Source of the DNA: an uncultured Aquimarina sp. | GTDB lineage: Bacteria > Bacteroidota > Bacteroidia > Flavobacteriales > Flavobacteriaceae | Direction of reading: 5' to 3' | NCBI GenBank assembly: GCA_947498455.1 | Contig: CANMKK010000027.1 | Span: 1 to 64,000 of the forward strand | DNA: 64,000 nucleotides | Translations under genes and position numbers: made by a program | Notes under the pieces: model-generated | Seen by the model: only the letters and a program-made list of their open reading frames with translations | Told to the model about the DNA's origin: nothing | Database searches by the model: none | Shown here: in pieces, positions 17,249 to 26,370 of the stretch | Position numbering within the stretch: position 1 is the stretch's first letter | How the letters are laid out: the number at the start of each line of letters is the position of its first letter

Positions 17249-17307
17249 AAAGCTTTCTTAAGTTAAGTCCTATATCTAGCGTGGATTTGTAATCTTAAGA
17301 AAGCTTT
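17249..17307 (-). terminator. Terminator hairpin for fabD (usable in both directions)
   Basis: The arms AAAGCTTTCTTAAG (17249-17262) and CTTAAGAAAGCTTT (17294-17307) are perfect. A-rich and T-rich flanks on both sides allow termination of the minus-strand fabD transcript and of read-through from the plus strand. It begins 5 bp after the fabD stop. Confidence 0.7.
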
Positions 17308-17311
17308 TTTA

Positions 17312-18193
17312 CTAAACTGAAGCAGAAATAGTCTCAATAGATCTATCTACTTTTTTCACTAATCCGCACAATACTTTTCCCGGACCAACTTCTGTAAATG
17401 AAGTTGCGCCATCAGCAAGCATATTTTTCATACTCTGTGTCCATTTAACTGGAGCAGTAAGTTGAGCAATTAGATTCTTTTTTATTTCTTCCGGATCTGT
17501 AATAGCCGTAGTAGCTACATTTTGATAAATTGGGCAATTCGGTGTATGAAAAGTAGTGCTTTCTATTGCAGCGGCTAACTCTTCTCTTGCTGGTTCCATT
17601 AATGGAGAATGAAAAGCACCTCCAACAGATAATACCAATGCTCTACGAGCCCCTTTCTCTTTCATCCATTCACAAGCTTTTTCTATAGCCTCTACTTCTC
17701 CAGAAATTACTAATTGACCAGGACAGTTATAATTTGCCGCAACAACTATTCCTTCAGTTTCAACACACCCCTGCTCTACAACTTCATCTTCTAGCCCTAA
17801 AACAGCTGCCATGGTTGATGGTTTTAACTCACATGCTTTTTGCATAGCCAAAGCACGTTTAGAAACCAATCGCAAAGCATCTTCAAAATCTAAAACTCCA
17901 TTCGCAACCAAAGCAGAAAATTCACCTAAAGAATGCCCTGCTACCATATCAGGTTTAAACTGGTCACCCAATACCTTACTTAGAATAACTGAATGTAAAA
18001 AAATCGCAGGCTGAGTTACCTTAGTTTCTGTAAGTTCTTCTTTTGTTCCTTCGAACATTATTTTCGTAATCTCAAAACCTAATATATCATTAGCTCTATG
18101 AAAAAGTTCTTTTGCTAATTCCGAATTTTCATACAGATCAAGCCCCATTCCTGTAAATTGAGCTCCCTGACCTGGAAATACATATGCGTTCAT
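17312..18193 (-). CDS. fabD: Malonyl CoA-acyl carrier protein transacylase
   Basis: FabD moves malonyl from CoA to acyl carrier protein for fatty acid synthesis. The start is placed at ATG 18193 (293 residues), because MNAYVFPGQGAQ is the conserved N-terminus; the frame is open for 12 further codons upstream without family similarity. Motifs: PGQGAQ oxyanion region (7-12), the nucleophile Ser88 in GHSLGE, Arg113 in the SKRALAMQ helix, and His195 in AFHSPLM. The C-terminus has the usual EVGPGKVL. The length is normal for the family. It is transcribed alone, ending in a strong hairpin. Confidence 0.95.
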   Translation of the reverse strand: MNAYVFPGQGAQFTGMGLDLYENSELAKELFHRANDILGFEITKIMFEGTKEELTETKVTQPAIFLHSVILSKVLGDQFKPDMVAGHSLGEFSALVANGVLDFEDALRLVSKRALAMQKACELKPSTMAAVLGLEDEVVEQGCVETEGIVVAANYNCPGQLVISGEVEAIEKACEWMKEKGARRALVLSVGGAFHSPLMEPAREELAAAIESTTFHTPNCPIYQNVATTAITDPEEIKKNLIAQLTAPVKWTQSMKNMLADGATSFTEVGPGKVLCGLVKKVDRSIETISASV

Positions 18194-18350
18194 GTATTGT
18201 TTGTTTAAAATTTTGACAAAAGTAAACATTAAAAATCACAAAATAATAATACCAGAAAGTTGCAAATAAAAAAAGAATATACCAGCATTCATAGCTATCT
18301 GAAAGTTTACCTAGAAACAGTTTTTGAATTTCAAAAGCAAATCAAAAGTA

Positions 18351-19202
18351 TTACCTATACCTCTTTATAATACCTTCCACTTCCTCATAATATGATCTAC
18401 CAAACAAATTAAGATGCACCAATAGGTAGTATAATTGCCATATTGGCAATCGTTCCTTCCAGTTATCGGATAGTGGAAAAACTTCATTATACGTATTAAA
18501 TAATGATAGGTCAAAACCACCAAACAAATGCATCATTCCTATATCCAATTCCCTTGGAGCATAAGAAATTGCTGGATCTATAAGGCAAGGTATTCCGTTG
18601 GTATCTTTCATAAAGTTACCACTCCATAAATCACCATGGATTAAACTAGAAGGTTCATTGGGTATTTCTATAGCTATGTTTTTATAAAACCCATCTAGTT
18701 CAGAGAATAAAAACCCATTGTTACTTGCCAACTGAATTTGTGGTTCTAATCGTTGGGCGATATAAAATTCTGAGGCTGTTTCACATTTTGAGTTATATTG
18801 AGCTAAACTACCAATATAATTATCCGAATCTAATCCAAAATAAGCTACACTATGATGATGTAATTCGGCAAGCTGTTCTCCAAAAGAACTCCAAAAATGC
18901 TGAATAGGCCTTCCTTCTTCTATATATTCTAAAATTAAAAACGCAATATTTTGGTACTGATCACAAGCAAGTACCTCTGGAATTGTAAAAGAATTGGATT
19001 TTGCTAAGCATTGTAAACCATACGCTTCAGCTTTAAACATATGAGGGAATGAAAAAGCATTATTCAATTTCAGCACTACTTTTCTGGTAGCAGTTTTTAA
19101 TAGGTATACTTCGCTGATATCCCCTCCGAATAAAGGTGTAGCGTTTATTATTTTTTCTGAAAGTATCTTTTCAAGATATATTATAAAATTTTTTGACAAC
19201 AA
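18351..19202 (-). CDS. Fructosamine kinase family protein
   Basis: This 283-residue cytosolic protein matches the fructosamine/ketosamine-3-kinase family (aminoglycoside-phosphotransferase fold). It has a glycine-rich start (ATPLFGGDISEVYLLKT), a Lys in VVLKLNN, the catalytic loop SLIHGDLWSGNFM (about 185-197), and CLIDPAISYAPRELDIGMM with the metal-binding Asp. It phosphorylates sugar-amine adducts on proteins, destabilising them (deglycation). It starts 8 bp after folA ends, in a probable operon with folA and the 2TM-domain gene. Confidence 0.9.
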   Translation of the reverse strand: MLSKNFIIYLEKILSEKIINATPLFGGDISEVYLLKTATRKVVLKLNNAFSFPHMFKAEAYGLQCLAKSNSFTIPEVLACDQYQNIAFLILEYIEEGRPIQHFWSSFGEQLAELHHHSVAYFGLDSDNYIGSLAQYNSKCETASEFYIAQRLEPQIQLASNNGFLFSELDGFYKNIAIEIPNEPSSLIHGDLWSGNFMKDTNGIPCLIDPAISYAPRELDIGMMHLFGGFDLSLFNTYNEVFPLSDNWKERLPIWQLYYLLVHLNLFGRSYYEEVEGIIKRYR

Positions 19203-19210
19203 GGTGAGTT

Positions 19211-19693
19211 TTATTTCCTTAGATACGTTAAATACGTAAAAGCAACTTTATGCCGTTCATCAGCTTCGTGTAGTTCACTTTTTTCTACTTTCCATTGTTC
19301 TGGGTCAATTTCAGGAAAAAATGTATCCGCTTCGAATTTTCCGTGTACTCTGGTAAGTTCTATACAATCAGCATATTCCATTCCTATCGTATAAATTTCG
19401 CCACCTCCGATTATAAATGGCTGCTCATCATCTTTAGCTATATCTAGTGCTTCTTCCATAGAATGTACCACCACTGCACCTTCTGGCTTATACTCTTTAT
19501 TTCGTGTAATAACCACATGAACCCTATTAGGCAATGGTTTAGGAAAAGACTCAAATGTCTTACGCCCCATAATGATATGATGTCCTGTAGTTAACTGTTT
19601 AAAACGCTTAAAATCATCAGGAAGATGCCAAACTAAATCATTATCCTTACCTAATTCATTATTATCTGCCGCTGCGGCAATCATTGTTATCAT
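19211..19693 (-). CDS. folA: Dihydrofolate reductase
   Basis: This 160-residue enzyme reduces dihydrofolate to tetrahydrofolate with NADPH. It shows the standard motifs: MIAAAADNNELGKDNDLVWHLPDDFKRFK (Trp22 and the acidic Asp in LPDD), the NADPH site GRKTFESFPKPLPNR, and IIGGGEIY followed by a C-terminal strand pair. The length is typical. It sits between the 2TM-domain gene (14 bp upstream) and the fructosamine kinase gene (8 bp downstream). thyA, the main producer of dihydrofolate, is 8.4 kb away on the same strand. Confidence 0.97.
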   Translation of the reverse strand: MITMIAAAADNNELGKDNDLVWHLPDDFKRFKQLTTGHHIIMGRKTFESFPKPLPNRVHVVITRNKEYKPEGAVVVHSMEEALDIAKDDEQPFIIGGGEIYTIGMEYADCIELTRVHGKFEADTFFPEIDPEQWKVEKSELHEADERHKVAFTYLTYLRK

Positions 19694-19707
19694 ACCTGGA
19701 AATCGTT

Positions 19708-20151
19708 TTACAGCTCTTGATTTGGATTCTCTATCTGAATGGAGTCTAGTTCGTTCTTTTTTTTTAGGAGCTCTTCTTTAGGATGCATAAGATCAACTTC
19801 TCTCTGTATATTTGCTATTTCTAGTTTTTGCTTTGCAATTAATCGTTCCATTTGCCTATCCGTCCATTCTTTGCCCATAAATTTGCTAAACAGCCATACA
19901 TTGCAAAAATGCATTACAAATAAAAATGACCAAATTAAAACTCCAATTACAAACCAATCTAACCCCAAAAACACAAAACTCTTACCAAGTCCCAAAACGA
20001 GATTGAACACAATCATAAAAATTGATCCTACTATAAAAAAAATAAAATGCTGAAACAATCTTTTTTTCTGTACAATACGCCTACGAGCATGTTCATACAT
20101 CTCTCTTTGCTGTGCATCTATCTGCGAAGTTTCTTTCTTTTTTGAAAACAT
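19708..20151 (-). CDS. 2TM domain-containing membrane protein
   Basis: This 147-residue protein has two transmembrane segments (about 34-55, HFIFFIVGSIFMIVFNLVLGL, and 61-83, FVFLGLDWFVIGVLIWSFLFVMHF) after a charged N-terminus rich in Arg/Lys (YEHARRRIVQKKR). A helical tail rich in Lys/Glu follows. This matches the 2TM domain family common in Flavobacteriia, sometimes fused to LytTR or histidine kinase modules; the function is unknown. It is the first gene of a run with folA and the fructosamine kinase. Confidence 0.85.
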   Translation of the reverse strand: MFSKKKETSQIDAQQREMYEHARRRIVQKKRLFQHFIFFIVGSIFMIVFNLVLGLGKSFVFLGLDWFVIGVLIWSFLFVMHFCNVWLFSKFMGKEWTDRQMERLIAKQKLEIANIQREVDLMHPKEELLKKKNELDSIQIENPNQEL

Positions 20152-20314
20152 TTTAATAGTACCTTTGTAATCCTTAAAAGCAAACTACCTCTGCGGTAAA
20201 TCCGCGAAGTATATTGTTTAACAAAATTTATTGATTTAGAGGCAAGGCCTCGAAGTATTAAATCTCACTTAGTGAGTAAAGATAAAGGTTTTACCAAAAA
20301 GCCAAATATAACCT

Positions 20315-21400
20315 ATGAATAAATTTAAAAAAGAATTTCCAGTTCTCGGACAAAATACATACATCAATACAGCATCTTCTGGAATATTATATGATTCCTT
20401 ACTAGAGTACAGGCAAGAACACGATTTCGATTTTTTAATCGGAGGTAGCCTATTCAGAGATCATCAAAACACCTTTCTAAATACTGTCAGAAAATCAATT
20501 GGGACTTTTTTTAATTGTAACACTAATGATATTGTTCTAACCCAAAATTTTTCATTAGGGTTAAATACTATTCTTAATGGCTTAGATAGTTCCAAAAAAG
20601 TATTGCTATTAGATAAGGATTATCCATCTGTTAATTTTGCCTTTACTAGCAAAGGTTTTGAAGTTTGCTATGCAAAAGTCGAAACTACTATGGAAGAGAA
20701 TATCATCGCCGCTATCAAAGAGCACAAACCCGATATTATTGCCATCAGTTTAGTACAATACATTAACGGTATTTCTATAGATCTTGAGTTCATTAAACAA
20801 TTAAAAGCTAACTATCCTGATATATTGATTATAGCAGACGGCACTCAGTTTTGTGGTACTCATGCCTTTGATTTTACCAATTCCGGAATTGATATTCTAG
20901 GTTGTAGTGGTTACAAATGGTTGCTTAGCGGATATGGAAATGGTTTTTTACTTTTTAAAGAAAACATATTAGAACAAGTCACTCCCGAAAGCTATAAAAA
21001 AAGTGCTTCAGAAGTAAATTATGACAATTCCTATACCAGTCTGCAGGCACGGTTCGAATGTGGTCATCTAGACACATTAAACTTTGGAAGCCTACAGCAT
21101 TCTTTGGAGTTTCTATCTAAAATAGGGATTTCTAATATTGAAAACTCAATACAAGAACTATCTGATTATGCAAAAATAGAATTAACAAAGCTTGATCTAC
21201 TCGAAAAAGATGTAGTACAAAGAGAAAAACACAGTTCCATTTTTAGCTTAAAAGGTGATTCTAAATTATTTAATTTTTTAAAGAATCAAAATATTATCAC
21301 TTCATATCGAGGAGATAGAATAAGAATAAGTCTTCATTTTTATAATGATACGAAAAATATTGACACTCTATTAGCGACTTTACATCAATATTACAAATAA
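20315..21400 (+). CDS. Class V aminotransferase-fold PLP-dependent enzyme
   Basis: This 361-residue cytosolic enzyme has the fold type I, class V layout: an N-terminal NTYINTASSGIL, the cofactor region (IVLTQNFSLGLNTIL), the Asp binding the PLP ring in LIIADGTQF, and the Schiff-base Lys in GCSGYKWLLSGYGNGF. It may be an aminotransferase, a cysteine desulfurase-like or a C-S lyase enzyme; the sequence does not decide. EgtE, the C-S lyase of ergothioneine synthesis, belongs to this superfamily and egtB/egtD are 5 kb away, but no direct link is visible. A TACCTTTG box at 20160-20167 could be its -7 element. Confidence 0.85.
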   Translation: MNKFKKEFPVLGQNTYINTASSGILYDSLLEYRQEHDFDFLIGGSLFRDHQNTFLNTVRKSIGTFFNCNTNDIVLTQNFSLGLNTILNGLDSSKKVLLLDKDYPSVNFAFTSKGFEVCYAKVETTMEENIIAAIKEHKPDIIAISLVQYINGISIDLEFIKQLKANYPDILIIADGTQFCGTHAFDFTNSGIDILGCSGYKWLLSGYGNGFLLFKENILEQVTPESYKKSASEVNYDNSYTSLQARFECGHLDTLNFGSLQHSLEFLSKIGISNIENSIQELSDYAKIELTKLDLLEKDVVQREKHSSIFSLKGDSKLFNFLKNQNIITSYRGDRIRISLHFYNDTKNIDTLLATLHQYYK

Positions 21401-21866
21401 AAGGATTGCATTGAAAATCAACAATAAGGAAATCTGTTCAGAGGATAGATTTCTAAAAAACAAACCTTTTGTTTTCTAAAAAATCCTTAAAAAATAGATA
21501 AACCACTTAAAAGAAAATCAGCAACCTAGGAGCGAGCTCACGAGATATATTTCCGAAACCATCATTTTCTTTTCTAGGCATGACTTGAGGTAATCGTTTC
21601 TTTTTAGTACGTGTTTCAATATAAAAGTATATCGTATTGAAAACGGCACAACTACTCTCAAAAATTTCAACATTATGAATGGTATTCTCAGCTATTCGTA
21701 TTCCATATAAAAAACAAAAATCAACTGTAAATCTGAACAACAAATAAAAAAATCAGAATTTTCTAGTTCTCTTACAATAATTTGTAAGAAATTTCGTTAT
21801 TTAAACACTTAATACTATTAGCAAATTAATCCTTGCTTTTTTAGTTGATAGAAACAAATATTGTAA
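21401..21866. other. Intergenic region, no gene seen
   Basis: AT-rich spacer between the aminotransferase and the TonB-dependent receptor. It contains AGGAGCGAGCTCACGAG (21529-21545), a small motif similar to the gcgagcttacaag trailer of the duplicated secreted genes. A short minus-strand frame at 21507-21743 has no signal, family or ribosome site and is not accepted. Confidence 0.4.
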
Positions 21867-24485
21867 TTGAATAGCGGAAAACTATTAGGGATATTGATTT
21901 TATTTTTTTCTCTCCCCATCTCTTTATGGAGTCAGGGCAAGAATACTATTTCCTTTAATGATGTACAATTAGATACTGCTCTATCCCAATTAGAGGACAT
22001 TTTCGATATTAAATTTTCCTACAATTCGAAACTTACAAAAAATAAAACTCTTACACTTCCCGAGACTAAGCTAGATATTTCTCTAGTTCTTAAACGAATA
22101 CAACAAGAAGCCCTTATCAATTATACCAAAGTAAGTGAGCGTTATTATATTCTTTTTGAAAATAAAAATAGTGTTTTATGTGGATACTTATTCAATAGTA
22201 ATACAAATGAACTTATCCAAAATGCCATTATTACAAACAAAACTAATTCTTCATACACTACCTCTAATGCTATTGGTTTTTTTGAAATTAATTATTCTTC
22301 CAGTTCGGATGTCATCGAGGTAGAATCTTTTGGTTACGCTTCCAAGAGATTAAACATTGAGCTTCTTAATAAAGATTTTCCTTGTTCTAAAATCTCTATG
22401 AGTAATAAAATTATTTCTCTTAATGAGGTAGTTATAAAAGATTATTTAACAACAGGAATCTCAAAAAACCATGATGGTTCCATAAAGGCTTTTCCAAAAG
22501 AATTACAGATTTTACCAGGACTTATTGAACCAGATATTTTACAAAGCTTGCAACTTATTCCTGGAATTCAAAATGCCGATGAGAGTTCCACAGCATTAAA
22601 TATAAGAGGAGGAACCCCCGATCAAAATCTTATACTATGGGATGGTATAAAAATGTATCATTACGGGCATTTTTTCGGAATGTTATCATCCTTTAATCCA
22701 TATATAACTAATGATGTTAAATTATTTAAAAGTGGAGTTAGTGCTATGTACGGAAATACAACTTCAGGCGTGTTAGACATTAACTCTGACTCTGATATTC
22801 CAGAAAGAACTAGTGGAGGTTTAGGCACAAATATGATCTCTGGAGACATATATTTAAAAACACCTATTAGTAAGAATATTGGTATAATTGCATCTGCAAG
22901 AAGATCATATACAGATATTATACAAACAGCAACCTTTGATGCATTCTCTGATCATGTTTTCCAAAACACCAAGATTACTGAAAATAATCAACCAATAGAT
23001 CAAGAAATTTCTAATAATAGTAACACTTATTATTTTACAGATTTTACGGTTAAAGCAATAGTAAAACCTACTAAAAACGACTTAATAACTCTAAGCACTA
23101 TATATTCAAAAAATGAATTATCATATATTTTAGAATCAGAATTTACAGATTTTAACAGAATAGCAAAAAATCAACTGGACATCAACAATGCAGGTGCTAG
23201 TCTTACATGGAAAAAGGAATGGAATTCTTCTATTTCTCATTCTTTTACCAATTTTTATTCCAAATACGATTATGATTATTTTGATGAAGGGATTATCCCT
23301 AACTCTTTTTTTTTTAAGAATTCAAAAAATAATAAAATCAGAGATTTTAATTCATTACTGCGATTAGATTATACGCTTAACAAAAATCAGTCCTTAAGTT
23401 TAGGCTACGAGTTTTCCAATACAAATTTGTTATATACAATTAATAACTTTCTTAATGACACCAGTATTTCCGATCCAACCAATGATTTTTTTGAAACCAA
23501 CAATACTAAAAATAATACGCACGCAGCATTTAGTGAATATAACATCAGGGGTAAAAAGTGGAGTGTAAATGCTGGAGTAAGAATACAGCATTTTTCTACT
23601 GTCGATCAATTATTTTTAGAACCTAGACTTGTTGGCAAATTAAAACTAAGCCCTAGGTATAGCTTAAAATTTTCTGTTCATCAATTACATCAAAATATTA
23701 GTCAGGTCACAGAATTTGATGCAACCTCATTACGTATCCAGAAACAGTTATGGGTTCTTGCAAATAATACTGATGTTCCTTTATTAAAAAGCCAACAAGT
23801 AGATTTAGGAATTATTTATAAAAAAAATGGATGGTATTTTGATATTGAAGGGTACTATAAAAACATCGACGGAATCACTTCTTTCTCATTAGGCTTCAAT
23901 GGAGATGCTCAGGGATTTTCCATTGGTAAAAGCGAAACTTATGGAATCGATTTTTTAATTAAGAAAAAATACGGAGTGTATTCAAGCTGGATTAGTTATT
24001 CTTTATCTAATACTGAGTTTGTATTTGAAGATTTAAATCAAGGTCGTCCCTTTTCTGGTAATTTCGACATTAGACATTATATTACTTGGGCCCAATCTAT
24101 TAAATTAAATAATTTTGAATTTTCTTTAGGATGGAAATTTAGAACATCTACCCCTTATACTCCTGCTCAATTATCAACTATAGGTATTACGGATATAATT
24201 CCTCCACCGCCAAGCATTGATTATGGCAAAATTAATAGCGCGCGGTTAAATCCATATCACCGTTTAGATTTTTCTGCGACTTATAATTTCAAAATGCCAT
24301 ACAGCAAAAATATTAATGGGAAAATTGGATTCTCTATATTAAATGTTTACAATCAAAAAAATATTTTAAACCGCTCTTATACAATAGGAACCGATGATAC
24401 AGATCTACCTAACTTTAACCTAAGAGAGATAAACAAAACATCTCTCTCCTTTACCCCAAATGCGGTTATTAGACTAACGTTCTAA
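21867..24485 (+). CDS. TonB-dependent outer-membrane receptor with STN domain
   Basis: This 872-residue receptor has, in order, a signal peptide (ending SLWSQG), an STN domain (about 25-95: ISFNDVQLDTALSQLEDIFDIKFSYNS), a carboxypeptidase-regulatory-like beta-sandwich (about 103-185), a plug (about 210-320: LQLIPGIQNADESSTALNIRGG, LWDGIKMYHYGHFFG) and a 22-strand-type barrel. STN domains often contact FecR-type anti-sigma factors, but no sigma/FecR pair is adjacent. The start is TTG at 21867, directly before the signal peptide; no ATG suits better. The substrate is unknown; no SusD partner follows, so a glycan-uptake SusCD pair is unlikely. Confidence 0.88.
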   Translation: MNSGKLLGILILFFSLPISLWSQGKNTISFNDVQLDTALSQLEDIFDIKFSYNSKLTKNKTLTLPETKLDISLVLKRIQQEALINYTKVSERYYILFENKNSVLCGYLFNSNTNELIQNAIITNKTNSSYTTSNAIGFFEINYSSSSDVIEVESFGYASKRLNIELLNKDFPCSKISMSNKIISLNEVVIKDYLTTGISKNHDGSIKAFPKELQILPGLIEPDILQSLQLIPGIQNADESSTALNIRGGTPDQNLILWDGIKMYHYGHFFGMLSSFNPYITNDVKLFKSGVSAMYGNTTSGVLDINSDSDIPERTSGGLGTNMISGDIYLKTPISKNIGIIASARRSYTDIIQTATFDAFSDHVFQNTKITENNQPIDQEISNNSNTYYFTDFTVKAIVKPTKNDLITLSTIYSKNELSYILESEFTDFNRIAKNQLDINNAGASLTWKKEWNSSISHSFTNFYSKYDYDYFDEGIIPNSFFFKNSKNNKIRDFNSLLRLDYTLNKNQSLSLGYEFSNTNLLYTINNFLNDTSISDPTNDFFETNNTKNNTHAAFSEYNIRGKKWSVNAGVRIQHFSTVDQLFLEPRLVGKLKLSPRYSLKFSVHQLHQNISQVTEFDATSLRIQKQLWVLANNTDVPLLKSQQVDLGIIYKKNGWYFDIEGYYKNIDGITSFSLGFNGDAQGFSIGKSETYGIDFLIKKKYGVYSSWISYSLSNTEFVFEDLNQGRPFSGNFDIRHYITWAQSIKLNNFEFSLGWKFRTSTPYTPAQLSTIGITDIIPPPPSIDYGKINSARLNPYHRLDFSATYNFKMPYSKNINGKIGFSILNVYNQKNILNRSYTIGTDDTDLPNFNLREINKTSLSFTPNAVIRLTF

Positions 24486-24510
24486 ATACCATACACTTAT
24501 ATTAAATATA

Positions 24511-24592
24511 ATACGATTTACACATAAAACTTTCACATAAAGTGCAAAATAATTCAAACTCCTTACACGAATTTCTTATCCATAAATGTTAT
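24511..24592. mobile_element. MITE-like palindromic repeat, shortened inverted copy
   Basis: The ends ATACGATTTACACATAAAACTTTC and TTTCTTATCCATAAATGTTAT match the right and left termini of the 7489-7673 element in inverse orientation. The centre is mostly missing (82 bp in all). It lies just after the receptor gene. Confidence 0.6.
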
Positions 24593-24753
24593 AACTCAAT
24601 TTCATCCTTCCATGATTATCGATACTATTTAATTGTTAAGCATTTATTAAATTATTGAAATTATGGTAGTTTCATCTTTTCTATTCTAATGTTTTGTGCT
24701 AAATTTCTATAGAATTTTATTAACCAATAATTAATATTAAACAAAAAAAACCT

Positions 24754-25050
24754 ATGGCTATTACTAAACAATATTTAAAATCCAAACCAATCTGTAAAGT
24801 AACTTTTTTAGTCTCCGCAAAAGATGCCAATAACGTAAGTGTAGCTGGAGAATTTAATGAATGGAATACAGAAGCTACTATATTAAAGAAACTAAAGAAT
24901 GGGACTTTTAAGGGAACAGTAAATCTTCCTAAGGATCAAAAATTCGAATTTAAATATGTAGTAGATGGTCAATGGGCCAATGAAACAGAAGCTGATGGTT
25001 ATCAATGGAGTGATTACGCAGCTACAGAAAATAGTTTATTAGTACTATAA
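24754..25050 (+). CDS. Small CBM48/AMPK glycogen-binding-like domain protein
   Basis: This 98-residue protein is a single early-set (CBM48) immunoglobulin-like domain: VTFLVSAKDANNVSVAGEFNEWN, then GTFKGTVNLPKDQKFEFKYVVDGQW, with the conserved Trp and FNxW and YxVDG motifs of alpha-glucan binding modules. It lacks a signal peptide and any enzyme domain. It may bind glycogen or maltodextrin in the cytosol or act as a regulatory subunit. It stands alone, convergent with the DUF427 gene. Confidence 0.85.
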   Translation: MAITKQYLKSKPICKVTFLVSAKDANNVSVAGEFNEWNTEATILKKLKNGTFKGTVNLPKDQKFEFKYVVDGQWANETEADGYQWSDYAATENSLLVL

Positions 25051-25095
25051 TCCATATCAATATATAGTAAAAAGTAGATTGGTGTTGAGCGTAGT

Positions 25096-25377
25096 TTATT
25101 CAACTACCTCAACCCCTTTCCAAAAGGCTACATATCCTTTTATTTGTTTTGCAAGATCACTGGTTTCTGGATAAAACCAAGCTGCATCTGTATTTTCTAT
25201 CCCATCAACTTTCAATGTATAGTAAGAAGCTTCACCTTTCCAAGGGCAGGTTGTATGTGTTTCACTAGGTTTAAAAAATTCTTCCTTTATTGCTTCTGGT
25301 GGAAAATAGTGATTATTCTCTATCATCTTAGTTTCATTACTTTCTGCTATAACCTGATTATTCCAAATTGCTTTCAT
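25096..25377 (-). CDS. DUF427 domain protein
   Basis: This 93-residue protein spans a complete DUF427 domain: MKAIWNNQVIAESNETKMIENNHYFPPEAI, then THTTCPWKGEASYYTLKVDG, AAWFYPETSDLAKQIKGYVAFW. The Cys-Pro-Trp-Lys-Gly motif is characteristic. The biochemical role of the family is not established. It follows egtD by 9 bp and is likely translated from the same transcript, which would tie it to thiol-histidine metabolism in this lineage. Confidence 0.85.
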   Translation of the reverse strand: MKAIWNNQVIAESNETKMIENNHYFPPEAIKEEFFKPSETHTTCPWKGEASYYTLKVDGIENTDAAWFYPETSDLAKQIKGYVAFWKGVEVVE

Positions 25378-25386
25378 ATATCATTT

Positions 25387-26355
25387 TTATTTTTTAAAAA
25401 CATAATTTTTATAATATTGATCCTTATCAGTAAATGACCCGGTTATTTTGAATCCTGATTCTTCGGCTAACCAATTTACCGTATTATCATCATATTTCTG
25501 CGAAATCTCAGTATGTATACTTTCCCAAGGTTCGAAATGAATTTGAAGTGACAAACAATCTATATCTACAGTTTGCTTTTTTGTACTCACAAGATAACTC
25601 TTTGCTGTCCCTGTTTCTGGATCATATACCTCCCAATGAATAAATGTATCAAGATCAAAGTTGCCATTTAACTCCTTATTAATTCTGGTCAAAACATTTT
25701 TATTAAATGCTTCTGTAATACCAGTTTTGTCGTTATAAGCATCCAAAACTTTCTGAGGATGTTTTTTCTGATCAAAACCTATAAAAAGAATATCATCCTG
25801 ATGCATAACGCTGTTCAGTTTTTTTAAGAATTCAATAGCTTTAGGATGTTGTAGGTTTCCGATATTAGACCCTAAAAAAAAAATAACTTTTCTTTTTTTA
25901 CTAATATGATTCAATCTATCTAAAACTTCAAAATACTCCCCTATCTCCCCTTTTACTGATACACCAGACAGTTCTGATGAAAGATTCCTAACTAAATGAC
26001 TTATTGCATTCTCACTAATATCTATAGGACGGTAAACAAAAGAATATTTTTTTTCTAATAATTCTGCTAGTAATAGTTTTGTTTTTTTTCCATCCCCTGC
26101 TCCTAACTCTAAAATATCGAAGCCTTCTTTTTCTTTATCAAAACCTTTAACAATATCTGTTTTATGAGTATTAAAAATATCATATTCTACATCTGTAAGG
26201 TAATATTCTGGTAATGCCATTATTTGTTGAAAAAGTTTATCTCCTATCGCGTCATAAAAGAATTTTGAAGATAAATATTTAGGAAAAGCCGTTAAGCCTT
26301 GATGCACTTCTTTTCCAAAAGTACGGGTTAATACATTTTGATTTTTATAACTCAT
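25387..26355 (-). CDS. egtD: L-histidine N-alpha-methyltransferase (ergothioneine synthesis)
   Basis: EgtD trimethylates histidine to hercynine using S-adenosylmethionine. This 322-residue protein has the family layout: N-terminal HQGLTAFPKYLSSKFFYDAIGDKLFQQI, motif I LELGAGDGKKT (about 82-92), IDISENAI, FFLGSNIGN, then ILFIGFDQKKHP and ITEAFNKNVLTRINKELNGNF around the substrate pocket. The length is right for EgtD. It overlaps closely with egtB upstream (15 bp gap). egtA, egtC and egtE homologues are not adjacent. Confidence 0.9.
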   Translation of the reverse strand: MSYKNQNVLTRTFGKEVHQGLTAFPKYLSSKFFYDAIGDKLFQQIMALPEYYLTDVEYDIFNTHKTDIVKGFDKEKEGFDILELGAGDGKKTKLLLAELLEKKYSFVYRPIDISENAISHLVRNLSSELSGVSVKGEIGEYFEVLDRLNHISKKRKVIFFLGSNIGNLQHPKAIEFLKKLNSVMHQDDILFIGFDQKKHPQKVLDAYNDKTGITEAFNKNVLTRINKELNGNFDLDTFIHWEVYDPETGTAKSYLVSTKKQTVDIDCLSLQIHFEPWESIHTEISQKYDDNTVNWLAEESGFKITGSFTDKDQYYKNYVFKK

Positions 26356-26370
26356 TAAAATATGGGGTTA

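Noticed and set aside
21507..21743. Minus-strand frame of 78 codons
   Set aside because: No ribosome site, no family, and overlaps a dispersed GCGAGCTCACGAG motif; treated as intergenic.
21867..24485. SusC-type glycan uptake locus
   Set aside because: No SusD-like lipoprotein follows the receptor, and the next gene is a small cytosolic CBM48 protein with no signal peptide.
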